DNA of 26,587 bases from Alphaproteobacteria bacterium (GTDB lineage: Bacteria > Pseudomonadota > Alphaproteobacteria > Rs-D84), in contig JAIDLK010000068.1 of NCBI GenBank assembly GCA_029051085.1, positions 1 through 26,587 of the forward strand. The letters are read 5' to 3'. Shown here piece by piece: positions 8,615 through 15,260 of this stretch. The position numbers and the translations under genes were made by a program. Within the stretch, counting starts at the first letter, position 1. Every line of letters begins with the position of its first letter. A model generated the notes under the pieces. It did no database searches. It was not told where the DNA came from and saw only the letters and a list, made by a program, of their open reading frames with translations.

Positions 8615-9124
8615 ATGAAGAAGTTTCCGATTCTTTACTGGCCGCGTGGAACCAAGAACGATGCAGAGTATCGTCTGGCGCGTAAGGTAATCAGCAATTC
8701 CACCGGTGTCATGCCGACACTTGCCGGGGGCGAGATGGATTTGGCGGCGATATTTGCCGAAAATCCGGATGCACGGGTTTATTATCCCGTTTTCTGTGAA
8801 AGCACCGGCTGGTGGGGTGAGCTGCTGGGGGGTACGGCCGTTGTTACGGACAAGGTTATTATTTCCCCGGAATGTCAGCTGATGGTAATAGAGGCACCGC
8901 GCCATTGCCGGGCGCGCGGCACGACACAGCTGCTGGCGGCGGAAATATATCCGGCCAGCGGCTTTTTCAAGAAGATGCATTCCGGGATTGCGACGGTTTC
9001 GGACATGCTGGCGACCGATACGGGGACGATACTGGCGCTGTTTTCGGGACGAAATCCGGCACCGTTTATAAATATTTTGGAATCAACCGGTAATTCGTAT
9101 CTGGGCTGTATCGGGCGTTATTGA
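8615..9124 (+). CDS. Protein of unknown function, 169 residues, probably from a leaderless mRNA
   Basis: I do not recognise this family. It is a soluble-looking protein with no signal peptide or membrane segment. The N-terminus (MKKFPILYWPRG) is followed by an Asp/Glu-containing helix, a region YYPVFCES (about residues 67-74), and a basic stretch around residues 94-104. Four cysteines (at about residues 72, 86, 97 and 165) are scattered rather than arranged as a metal site. The start is chosen because the extended -10 at 8598-8606 leaves only a few bases of leader and no other ATG is close. It stands alone between a terminator and the rpmE promoter. Composition is like the neighbours, with no sign of recent transfer. 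Confidence 0.75.
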   Translation: MKKFPILYWPRGTKNDAEYRLARKVISNSTGVMPTLAGGEMDLAAIFAENPDARVYYPVFCESTGWWGELLGGTAVVTDKVIISPECQLMVIEAPRHCRARGTTQLLAAEIYPASGFFKKMHSGIATVSDMLATDTGTILALFSGRNPAPFINILESTGNSYLGCIGRY

Positions 9125-9135
9125 CGTATTATCGC

Positions 9136-9163
9136 TTGATTTCTGTAAAAATCCTTGTATAAT
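9136..9163 (+). promoter_or_regulatory. Promoter of rpmE
   Basis: TTGATT (9136-9141) and TATAAT (9158-9163) are separated by 16 bases. The expected start lies near 9170, giving a leader of about 25 bases with a Shine-Dalgarno sequence (AAAAGGG, 9181-9187) 7 bases before the ATG. This is one of the few conventional leaders in the window, as expected for a highly expressed ribosomal gene. Confidence 0.75.
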
Positions 9164-9194
9164 CTGCACGCTAAAAAATTAAAAGGGTATTGCT

Positions 9195-9407
9195 ATGAAA
9201 AAAGGTATTCATCCCGCGTATCATGAAATCAATGTCACGATGACTGACGGGAACACTGTAAAAATGTATTCTTCTGTTAAAAAGGATTTGGTTCTGTCGA
9301 CAGATAACCTGAACCATTCCGCATGGACCGGCCAGCGCAGCAACACAGGCGACAAGGGTCAGCGCGCAAGCCAGTTCAAGAGCAAGTTTGCAGGCTTTAA
9401 TTTTTAA
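9195..9407 (+). CDS. rpmE: 50S ribosomal protein L31
   Basis: 70 residues, the normal length of L31. The N-terminus MKKGIHPAYHEINVTMTDG and the HSAWTGQ motif followed by a basic C-terminus (FKSKFAGF) are characteristic. L31 bridges the small and large ribosomal subunits. There is no cysteine at all, so this is the zinc-free form and not the CxxC form, which fits alphaproteobacterial L31. A strong promoter and Shine-Dalgarno sequence precede it. The next gene begins 30 bases downstream without an obvious promoter or terminator between, so it is probably co-transcribed. Confidence 0.95.
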   Translation: MKKGIHPAYHEINVTMTDGNTVKMYSSVKKDLVLSTDNLNHSAWTGQRSNTGDKGQRASQFKSKFAGFNF

Positions 9408-9437
9408 TATTCACTTAAGCGGGGCGGGGGCGCAGTC

Positions 9438-10145
9438 ATGGATTTGCTGATAAAAGGTTCCATAGAATTAAACAAGATGTTCGCCGCGCTGCAGCGTACG
9501 GCGGACGGTCTGCGTCGTGATTTCGGCGAGGTGGAAAACCTGCAGCAGTCGTTGCGTGGTGCCCGTGACTTTGTGGCCAAGGCATCCGCCCGTATAGAGG
9601 AAAGCATTCTGCGTGATTTATTGCTGGTACGTCCCGCGGCAGGATTGCTGACCCCGAATGTCAGTCGCGAAGGCGATGGCCGTGATGAATTTGTTTTGGC
9701 AATTTCCGGGGCGTCGAATTTTGTTCGTGCAAATCCGCGTTTTGCGATTTCATTGGCGCTGCGTTCGAATGATGAAACGAAAATCGCGCTGGTATATTCC
9801 CCGATTGATGAAAGATTATATTATGCAGAGGCGGAAAAGGGCGCCTATGTCTTTTCTGCGTTTCATTCCGCGCGTCTGAAGGTATCGAATCTGTCCGACC
9901 CGGCTGATTTGACGATTGCATATAATACATCCGACATTCGTGCGCCGCGTTGTGCAAATCCGCGTCGTACAGGTTGCCCGGCATTGGATTTGGCATGGGT
10001 TGCGGCGGGTAAGTTTGATGCGTTTGTATCCGATGCGCTGGATTGGGCCGAAATTGCGGCCGGTGACCTGATTGTTCGCGAGGCATCGGGCCGAATCGAA
10101 ATGGGGGCGGATTTAATCGCCACCAACGGCAAGGTAGAGTTATAA
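9438..10145 (+). CDS. Inositol monophosphatase-family protein lacking metal ligands (probable pseudoenzyme)
   Basis: 235 residues with the layout of SuhB-like inositol monophosphatases: an N-terminal helical part, DFVAKA at about residue 44, the SNFVRANPRFAISLAL stretch after the catalytic loop, a YSPIDERLYYAEAEKGAYVF segment, then CPALDLAWVAAGKFDAFV and the EIAAGDLIVREASG end. The residues that bind catalytic Mg are gone. The GEE loop reads TPNV, the DPxDGTxNF motif reads LAISGASNF (residues 87-95) so both aspartates are missing, and the WDxAAG aspartate is glutamate. The open frame is intact, so this looks like a maintained non-catalytic protein. SuhB in other bacteria also has a non-enzymatic role in transcription complexes on rRNA operons, which would fit co-transcription with L31, but that link is inference. 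A clear terminator follows. Confidence 0.82.
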   Translation: MDLLIKGSIELNKMFAALQRTADGLRRDFGEVENLQQSLRGARDFVAKASARIEESILRDLLLVRPAAGLLTPNVSREGDGRDEFVLAISGASNFVRANPRFAISLALRSNDETKIALVYSPIDERLYYAEAEKGAYVFSAFHSARLKVSNLSDPADLTIAYNTSDIRAPRCANPRRTGCPALDLAWVAAGKFDAFVSDALDWAEIAAGDLIVREASGRIEMGADLIATNGKVEL

Positions 10146-10146
10146 G

Positions 10147-10173
10147 AAAATCCCGCCATCGGCGGGATTTTTT
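10147..10173 (+). terminator. Rho-independent terminator of the rpmE unit
   Basis: AAAATCCCGCC (10147-10157), loop ATC, GGCGGGATTTT (10161-10171) and a run of T residues. The stem is a perfect 11 bp with A-rich upstream and T-rich downstream flanks, so it could also stop minus-strand transcription. Confidence 0.88.
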
Positions 10174-10211
10174 ACATGCAATTTATGCATAGTGATGGTT
10201 TGAGTTTCGGT

Positions 10212-10257
10212 CGGGCGACGGCGATATATTTAAGAAGACGCGATTCGTCGCCGCCCG
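10212..10257. repeat. Imperfect GC-rich inverted repeat in the intergenic stretch
   Basis: CGGGCGACGGCGA (10212-10224) and TCGTCGCCGCCCG (10245-10257) pair with two mismatches around a 20-base AT-rich centre. It lies between the plus-strand terminator of the rpmE unit and the minus-strand terminator of the RNA gene. No T-run follows on either strand, so it is not a standard terminator. Function unknown. Confidence 0.5.
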
Positions 10258-10264
10258 TTATAAT

Positions 10265-10294
10265 TAAATAAAACCACCGGAAAATTCAGGTGGT
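10265..10294 (-). terminator. Rho-independent terminator of the minus-strand RNA
   Basis: On the minus strand ACCACC (10294-10289), a 10-base loop and GGTGGT (10278-10273) are followed by TTTTATTT (10272-10265). The upstream arm overlaps the end of the 10-bp stem of the RNA's last domain, so the two structures compete for a few bases. Confidence 0.65.
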
Positions 10295-10489
10295 CGGGGT
10301 GTTTAGAAAATCAGCAAACAAGTGACCCTGTGGCTTTCGGCGAACCTTATAACCACAGCACCCCGACCATATATGTCAAGGCATAACGGTGCAAAAATGC
10401 AACCGCATACGGATTTTGGATAGATGCAATTTGCACCGTGTCTGCTGGGCTTTCTAAAGGCCCCGAACCCAAATTCCCATTCAGGTTCA
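10265..10489 (-). ncRNA. Probable structured non-coding RNA of about 225 nt, family not recognised
   Basis: No ORF of note lies here, but the minus strand carries a complete RNA gene layout. A promoter with the correct spacing (10524-10496) would start transcription near 10489. Successive hairpins follow: 10488-10465 (GAACC/GGTTC), 10463-10447, a long stem 10439-10386 closing with ACGGTGCAAA/TTTGCACCGT and an inner CCG/CGG hairpin, and a domain closed by a perfect 10-bp stem 10368-10359/10301-10292 that contains a second 6-bp stem (10358-10353/10333-10328). It ends with a terminator stem 10294-10273 and TTTTATTT. I see no SRP GGAAG tetraloop region, no RNase P or tmRNA signatures, and no tRNA-like part. 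6S RNA or a lineage-specific regulator remain possible. Strand choice rests on the promoter and terminator. Confidence 0.6.
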
Positions 10490-10495
10490 TTTATT

Positions 10496-10524
10496 ATTAT
10501 ATATTATATTCGGCCAAATCACAA
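10496..10524 (-). promoter_or_regulatory. Promoter of the minus-strand RNA
   Basis: Read on the minus strand, TTGTGA (10524-10519) and TATAAT (10501-10496) are exactly 17 bases apart. The predicted start is near 10489, immediately before the first hairpin. A second TATAAT overlaps upstream (10512-10507 region) without a matching -35. The area is AT-rich, so chance matches are possible. Confidence 0.55.
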
Positions 10525-10536
10525 GAATAGATTCTT

Positions 10537-10567
10537 TTGACAAATGCTTTCTTTGGTGTAGTATTAT
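10537..10567 (+). promoter_or_regulatory. Promoter of fabD
   Basis: A perfect TTGACA (10537-10542) is followed after 19 bases by TATTAT (10562-10567). The expected start point falls at or just before the ATG at 10575, so the fabD mRNA is likely leaderless; no Shine-Dalgarno sequence is present. It is divergent from the RNA promoter some 15 bases away. Confidence 0.6.
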
Positions 10568-10574
10568 ATTCATT

Positions 10575-11549
10575 ATGAAGAAAGACAGAACTATTTTTGT
10601 ATTCCCCGGCCAGGGCGCCCAGTACGTCGGCATGGGGCGTGAATTATGCAAGGAATATCAGGTTGCGCGCTATACGTTTGAAGAAATAGATGATATTACG
10701 TCGCGTCATATTTCCAAAATTTGCTTTCGCGGTCCGGAAAGTATTTTAAACCGACCGGTGAACACGTCACTTGGGACATTTGCGCATGCGGTGGCGATTT
10801 CCCGCGTGATAGAGGTGGAAATGGGCATGCCGCTATACGATATCGGTGATGCGATGGTGGGGCATTCGCTGGGGCAGTATAGCGCGCTGCACTGTGTGGG
10901 CAGTTTAACGCTGCATGATGCGGCGAAATTGGTTTCGGCGCGTTCGTTGTACATGTCAATGGGGCGCGGCGGTGTCGGCATGATTGCGATTATCGGATTG
11001 AACAAGCATCAGGTGGAAAATCTGTTGTTTTTGGCGGTGGGGCGCGGATTCGCGGCGATTTCAAATCACAATGCCCGCGACCAGTTTATTATCAGCGGTG
11101 AGGATGACGCACTGGATGCAATCCTGGCCGGTGCCACCGCCCAGGGCGCGCGCATCGCGCGCAGATTAAACATTGCCGTGCCGGCGCATTGCGCATTGAT
11201 GGCGCCCGCCGCGATTAAGATGCGAAACCGCCTGGCGCGGGTAAAGGTTGTTGCGCCGCGCAGCGACTGGTTCTCGAACCAGACCGCCGATTTAATGTCG
11301 GCGCCGGCTGATGTGAAACAATCGTTAATCGACCAGATGACAAACGGCGTGCGTTGGTACGACATTGTGCAAAAGTTCCCGGCGTATAATATCAAGCGTT
11401 CGTATGAATTGGGGCCGGGTGCAACACTGACGCGTTTAATCACGCGCGCAAAAGTCGGGGTGCGTGCCATGCATACCGATTCGGCTGCGAACGTTCGCGC
11501 GGTTATAAATGCAATTGCCGCCGATATGAAAAACAATAATTCGCGTTAG
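10575..11549 (+). CDS. fabD: Malonyl-CoA:acyl carrier protein transacylase
   Basis: 324 residues, close to the usual 310. FabD loads malonate from CoA onto acyl carrier protein for fatty-acid synthesis in the cytosol. The N-terminal FPGQGAQ, the nucleophile motif GHSLGQ (S98), the malonate-binding arginine R123 in SARSLYM, the SNHNARDQFIISG segment and the second catalytic residue H205 (VPAHCALM) are all in the expected order. GHSLGQ instead of the commoner GHSLGE is a small variation. It is not beside other fab genes here. It starts at the only plausible ATG, directly below a -35/-10 pair. The stop overlaps by 4 bases the stop of the convergent rarA gene, so the two mRNAs have complementary 3' ends. 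Confidence 0.95.
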   Translation: MKKDRTIFVFPGQGAQYVGMGRELCKEYQVARYTFEEIDDITSRHISKICFRGPESILNRPVNTSLGTFAHAVAISRVIEVEMGMPLYDIGDAMVGHSLGQYSALHCVGSLTLHDAAKLVSARSLYMSMGRGGVGMIAIIGLNKHQVENLLFLAVGRGFAAISNHNARDQFIISGEDDALDAILAGATAQGARIARRLNIAVPAHCALMAPAAIKMRNRLARVKVVAPRSDWFSNQTADLMSAPADVKQSLIDQMTNGVRWYDIVQKFPAYNIKRSYELGPGATLTRLITRAKVGVRAMHTDSAANVRAVINAIAADMKNNNSR

Positions 11550-12814
11550 TCTTTTTTACGAAAACTGTCCCAGTATTCGACGCGCTTTTTTATCTCGCGC
11601 TCGAACCCGCGTTCAATGGGCTTGTAAAACTTTTGGCGCGGCATGGATTCGGGGAAGCAGTTCTGGCCGCTGCATCCCGATGCCGTATCCGGGTCATATA
11701 CATATCCCGCACCATATCCCATGTTCTTCATCATTTTTGTCGGCGCGTTTAAAATTGTTTTCGGCGGGGGCAGGCTGCCGTTTTCACGGGCGGCGGCATA
11801 TGCGGCCTTTTGTGCCTTATAATTACCGACGCTTTTCGGGGCCGTGCCCAGATATATTACCAATTCCGTCAGGGCCAGGTCGCCCTCTGGACTGCCGATT
11901 CTTTCGTATAACTGCCACGCGGCCAGGGCCAGCTGCATCGCATTCGGATCGGCCAGGCCGACATCTTCCATCGCAAAACGGGCCAGACGTCGGAACAGGT
12001 ACATCGGGTCTTGGCCGGATGTCATCATGCGAGCAGTCCAATACAGCGCCGCGTCCGTATCTGACGCCCGCAGTGATTTATGAACCGCCGATATCAAATT
12101 GTAATGTTCGTCACCGCTTTTGTCTGACATTGGTGCACGCTTTTGCACGGCGTTGTCCAACTCTTCGGGTGATAGGTCCGCCTTAAAACCGGCATTCGAT
12201 AAATATTCGACCGTGTTTAACAAAAAGCGTGCATCGCCGTCCGCCATTTCGGCCAGGTGCGCGCGCGCCGCCGTATCCAAGGGTAATTTTTTTTCCAGAT
12301 ATTCTTCGGCCCGCGAAATCAGTGTCATCAAATCTTCGGTCCCAAGCGCCGTTAAAACCCCGATATGACAGCGCGACAGCAACGCGTTGTTTAAATTAAA
12401 GCTGGGGTTTTCGGTGGTCGCGCCAATGAATACGACCGTGCCGTCTTCAAGATAGGGCAACAGTGTATCCTGTTGGGTTTTATTAAAACGGTGAATTTCA
12501 TCAATAAACAGCAATGTACCGCGACCGATGTCGCGTGTCATGCGTGCCGCCTCCATGGCCTTTTTTATATCCGCCGTGCCGGAAAATACCGCCGACATCG
12601 GAACAAAGTCCATATCAACCGATGCGGCCAAAGCGCGCGCAATCGTGGTCTTGCCACAGCCGGGCGGCCCCCACAGAATTAAATTTGATAATTTGCCGGC
12701 CGTAACCATTCGGCGAACGATACCCGTATCGCCCAGTAATGCGCGCTGGCCCAGGACGTCGTCAATCGTCGCAGGGCGCATTAAATCAGCAAGAGGGCGT
12801 GTATCTGTGGCCAT
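11546..12814 (-). CDS. rarA: Replication-associated recombination AAA+ ATPase RarA (MgsA)
   Basis: 422 residues, normal for the family. RarA acts at stalled replication forks and binds SSB and DNA ends. Walker A is GPPGCGKTT (residues 49-57), Walker B FIDEIHRFNK (D105, E106), and sensor 1 GATTENPSF. The C-terminal clamp-loader-like helical part contains the family hallmarks YWTARMMTSGQDPMYLFRRL, ARFAMEDVGLADPNA and the LRNAPTKMMK-like segment (LNAPTKMMKNMGYG). The extreme C-terminus is slightly different from the usual YLPxxLxGRRFY, with an inserted SGCSGQNC. It stands alone, divergent from the MucR-like regulator, with no convincing Shine-Dalgarno sequence; a six-codon ORF (ATG on the minus strand at 12839) precedes it. 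Confidence 0.95.
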   Translation of the reverse strand: MATDTRPLADLMRPATIDDVLGQRALLGDTGIVRRMVTAGKLSNLILWGPPGCGKTTIARALAASVDMDFVPMSAVFSGTADIKKAMEAARMTRDIGRGTLLFIDEIHRFNKTQQDTLLPYLEDGTVVFIGATTENPSFNLNNALLSRCHIGVLTALGTEDLMTLISRAEEYLEKKLPLDTAARAHLAEMADGDARFLLNTVEYLSNAGFKADLSPEELDNAVQKRAPMSDKSGDEHYNLISAVHKSLRASDTDAALYWTARMMTSGQDPMYLFRRLARFAMEDVGLADPNAMQLALAAWQLYERIGSPEGDLALTELVIYLGTAPKSVGNYKAQKAAYAAARENGSLPPPKTILNAPTKMMKNMGYGAGYVYDPDTASGCSGQNCFPESMPRQKFYKPIERGFEREIKKRVEYWDSFRKKD

Positions 12815-12840
12815 TTTATTTAAACTTTACTTTCATTTTA

Positions 12841-12849
12841 TGGTATAAT
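12841..12849 (+). promoter_or_regulatory. Extended -10 promoter of the mucR-like gene
   Basis: TGGTATAAT (TGnTATAAT) lies 35 bases ahead of the ATG at 12885, giving a leader of about 29 bases that includes AAGGGA (12868-12873), a Shine-Dalgarno match somewhat far from the start. The same 13-base region is nearly palindromic and may also contribute to the divergent rarA promoter. Confidence 0.6.
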
Positions 12850-12884
12850 GAATTTATTAAATAAACAAGGGATTATGTAAAATT

Positions 12885-13244
12885 ATGAGTGATGGAAAGC
12901 ATTCTGATATCGCGACCGCAATATTGGCGGCGGCGATAATCGGCGCACGGCCGGATACGGACGTCGATGCGGCCGTGCGTGCCGCACGCACGGCGTTGCA
13001 TGGCAGCACCGCATGCGCCAGCGCGGAAAAAATCGCCGCATCCGTTCGCGGTGACAAGATTCAATGTCTTGAAGATGGCACGTGGCATACCATGTTGCGC
13101 CGGTATATCGCACGTAAATATAATATGACACCGTCACAGTATCGCGCGAAATGGGGCCTGCCGGACGATTATCCGTTTGTGGCGCCGGATTATGCCGCGC
13201 GGCGTTCCGATATTGCAAAGAATACCGGCCTGGGCCGAAAATAG
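12885..13244 (+). CDS. MucR/Ros-family transcriptional regulator without zinc-binding histidines
   Basis: 119 residues. The C-terminal half is a textbook MucR/Ros domain: CLEDG (61-65), YNMTPSQYRAKWGLPDDYP, VAPDYAARRS and a GLGRK end. These proteins bind AT-rich DNA and act as global regulators of cell cycle, surface and virulence genes in alphaproteobacteria. In classic Ros the zinc site is C-x2-D-x9-H-x3-H. Here C61 and D64 remain, but the two histidine positions are Y74 and K78, so zinc cannot be held the classical way. Zinc-free members of the family (Ml proteins of Mesorhizobium) are known to fold without metal, so it may still be functional. The N-terminal half, which mediates oligomerisation in the family, is present. 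It is followed after 11 bases by the lysozyme-TPR gene. Confidence 0.9.
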   Translation: MSDGKHSDIATAILAAAIIGARPDTDVDAAVRAARTALHGSTACASAEKIAASVRGDKIQCLEDGTWHTMLRRYIARKYNMTPSQYRAKWGLPDDYPFVAPDYAARRSDIAKNTGLGRK

Positions 13245-13255
13245 GGGAAAATATT

Positions 13256-15241
13256 ATGGCTGAGAAATTTAGAAAAGTTGTAAATGCACCGCATAAGGCT
13301 TTTGGACGGGCGCGCAGAAAAATTGCGGCGATGACACCCGAAACTAAAAAGGGCAAGGCCGGCCGCGTTGCCGGTGTGGCACTGACAGGAATGATTCAAT
13401 TTTTATTGTGGGCGACCAAATATGCGACTTTGGACAATCATGCAACACGTGCAATGGAAAAAAGTCTGGGGAACATGACTGTTGGTAAAAATAAAGACGG
13501 CAAGGATAAAAAGCTGTCCGCGTTTGCGAAAAAGTATCCGAATTTGTCGTCGCATATGCTGTATTACATGATGATGGCCGGTATGATTGCCGGGGGGGGC
13601 GCCGCATATGATGCCTATTTTGCAAATGAAGAAGATGCGCAGGTGACAGAAAACAATATTGGAATCGATGTAACAAATATTCCTGTATACGAAGAAAATA
13701 CATACGGTGCATATATGGCAAAGATGCAGCCTATAACACCTATGCTGATTGCGCATCTGGTGTCTTTGGAGGGTGTGCGAATGGATGCACAGGGGCGGCA
13801 CGTTGCGTATGATGACGCAAACGGTAAAATTTTGAATCGGGGCGACAAGGTAAAGGGCAAGGCCACCATTGGGTTTGGTTCAACCATACTGAAGGACGGA
13901 ACGTCTGTTTCATCATATACACCGCCAATTTATTCCGCCGAAGCATATGAACTGGCCCGTCATCACTTGGAAGTCGGTGAAACATATTTTGTTTTGTATT
14001 GCTATGAGACGGGACTGGGGAGTGTGCATTTTGACACCACCGAACAAGCCATGATGGTGGCATCAATGGTATATAATATGGGGTCAAGCCTGATAGAGGA
14101 AAAGGATGACAAAAACCATATTAAAAGGTTCGAACAGCTGCGGGCATTGTATTCTGAATACGGTTTTGGTGTACCGGATGACAAAGTGCGCGAATTATTT
14201 GAAAAGTATCCGGTTGTAAATCCTACCAGCTTTGGCAAGGCGCTGTTGGGAATTGATAAAAGCGCCACTATGGGTGACCGTGCCGGTATGTATTTGAAAT
14301 CCGGCGGAAAGCTGGCGGCAGGATTGGTTTATCGCAGATGGATAGAGGCCGGATTGTTGTCCGGTGATATAAAACCGATAGAAATTTTGGATGTACCCGT
14401 AGATGGATTGCCTGAATTTTACAAAATCATGTGTCGCGAAGTGGGCGGTGATAAGAAAAAGGCTTTCTTTACGGGTGAAGGCCAAAATCGTCGCGTTAAC
14501 AAATCTACATATGCTAAATTTCATGAATGGCTGGCAAATCCCGTGGATAAAAACGGGCGCTCGATGGCAGGAAAGCTGAAGATAAGCGATGTTTTGCCGG
14601 AAAATATTGTGCAGATGTGCCGCAGTGGCCAGTGTAATGTCGGGAATATAACAGCCATTATTCGTCCTGCGGAACAAGTGCGGGAAGAAAAAGCCGATAC
14701 TGTTTCAACCAATATAAAAATGTCGGTGGAAGAATCAACCTATGTTATCGGATATGACCAAAAATATAATATGGCAGTAAATGCTTTCCGTCGTGGAGAG
14801 TATCAGGAAGCCGCGGCACAGTTCGAAACATTGGTGGCGGAATATCCGGGAAATGCACTGCTGCATAATGATTTGGCGGCGACTTATAACAAGCTGGGAC
14901 GTTATGATGATTCGATTGAACATGCGCGTATCATCTTGAATGAAATCGGCGACAAGAGCCAATATGCCGCCGCACAGTACAACGCCGGATTCGCGTATGA
15001 GAAAAAGGGTAATTTGCAAAAGGCGCTGGCGAACTATAAACTTGCGCTGGCAAATGGTAATCGGCGCGTGCAAAAAGATATAACGCGCGTGTCGCGTCAG
15101 CTGAAGGCAAATCAATCCGGGCGCGGAAAAAAATCAAGCAGAACAGCATATGTTAACGGTGCAAAAAAGCTTGAAAACAATGCACATAGCGCGGATTTCG
15201 ATGCCAGAAATTTAGTGGGTGACGGCCATGGCATGGCGTAA
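13256..15241 (+). CDS. Membrane-anchored GH24 lysozyme-like protein with C-terminal TPR repeats
   Basis: 661 residues from the ATG at 13256, which has AGGGGAA 6 bases upstream; the frame extends to 13151 inside mucR. Two hydrophobic segments (about 37-59 and 101-122) flank a basic loop. A phage-lysozyme-like (GH24) domain follows: VSLEG with the likely catalytic E172, YDD (D186/D187), TIGFGS with T204, then HFDTTEQAMMVASMVYNMGS near residues 255-275, corresponding to the conserved QFDALVSFAFNxG. The spacing from D to T is longer than in phage enzymes owing to an insertion. Residues about 503-615 form at least two TPR units (YQEAAAQFETLVAEYPGN, YDDSIEHARIIL, GNLQKALANYKLALANG). This suggests a peptidoglycan hydrolase fixed to the inner membrane with a protein-docking arm. 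Whether it serves cell division, envelope growth or the secretion system is unknown. Confidence 0.72.
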   Translation: MAEKFRKVVNAPHKAFGRARRKIAAMTPETKKGKAGRVAGVALTGMIQFLLWATKYATLDNHATRAMEKSLGNMTVGKNKDGKDKKLSAFAKKYPNLSSHMLYYMMMAGMIAGGGAAYDAYFANEEDAQVTENNIGIDVTNIPVYEENTYGAYMAKMQPITPMLIAHLVSLEGVRMDAQGRHVAYDDANGKILNRGDKVKGKATIGFGSTILKDGTSVSSYTPPIYSAEAYELARHHLEVGETYFVLYCYETGLGSVHFDTTEQAMMVASMVYNMGSSLIEEKDDKNHIKRFEQLRALYSEYGFGVPDDKVRELFEKYPVVNPTSFGKALLGIDKSATMGDRAGMYLKSGGKLAAGLVYRRWIEAGLLSGDIKPIEILDVPVDGLPEFYKIMCREVGGDKKKAFFTGEGQNRRVNKSTYAKFHEWLANPVDKNGRSMAGKLKISDVLPENIVQMCRSGQCNVGNITAIIRPAEQVREEKADTVSTNIKMSVEESTYVIGYDQKYNMAVNAFRRGEYQEAAAQFETLVAEYPGNALLHNDLAATYNKLGRYDDSIEHARIILNEIGDKSQYAAAQYNAGFAYEKKGNLQKALANYKLALANGNRRVQKDITRVSRQLKANQSGRGKKSSRTAYVNGAKKLENNAHSADFDARNLVGDGHGMA

Positions 15242-15260
15242 TGCGCGCGGGGGTTGTAAT

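Noticed and set aside
10265..10489. Minus-strand RNA as SRP RNA, tmRNA or RNase P RNA
   Set aside because: No GGAAG-type SRP loop, no alanine tag reading frame or acceptor T-arm, and no RNase P core motifs are visible on either strand.
13151..13255. Upstream extension of the lysozyme-TPR ORF
   Set aside because: It lies inside the mucR-like gene in another frame, and the ATG at 13256 has a good Shine-Dalgarno sequence.
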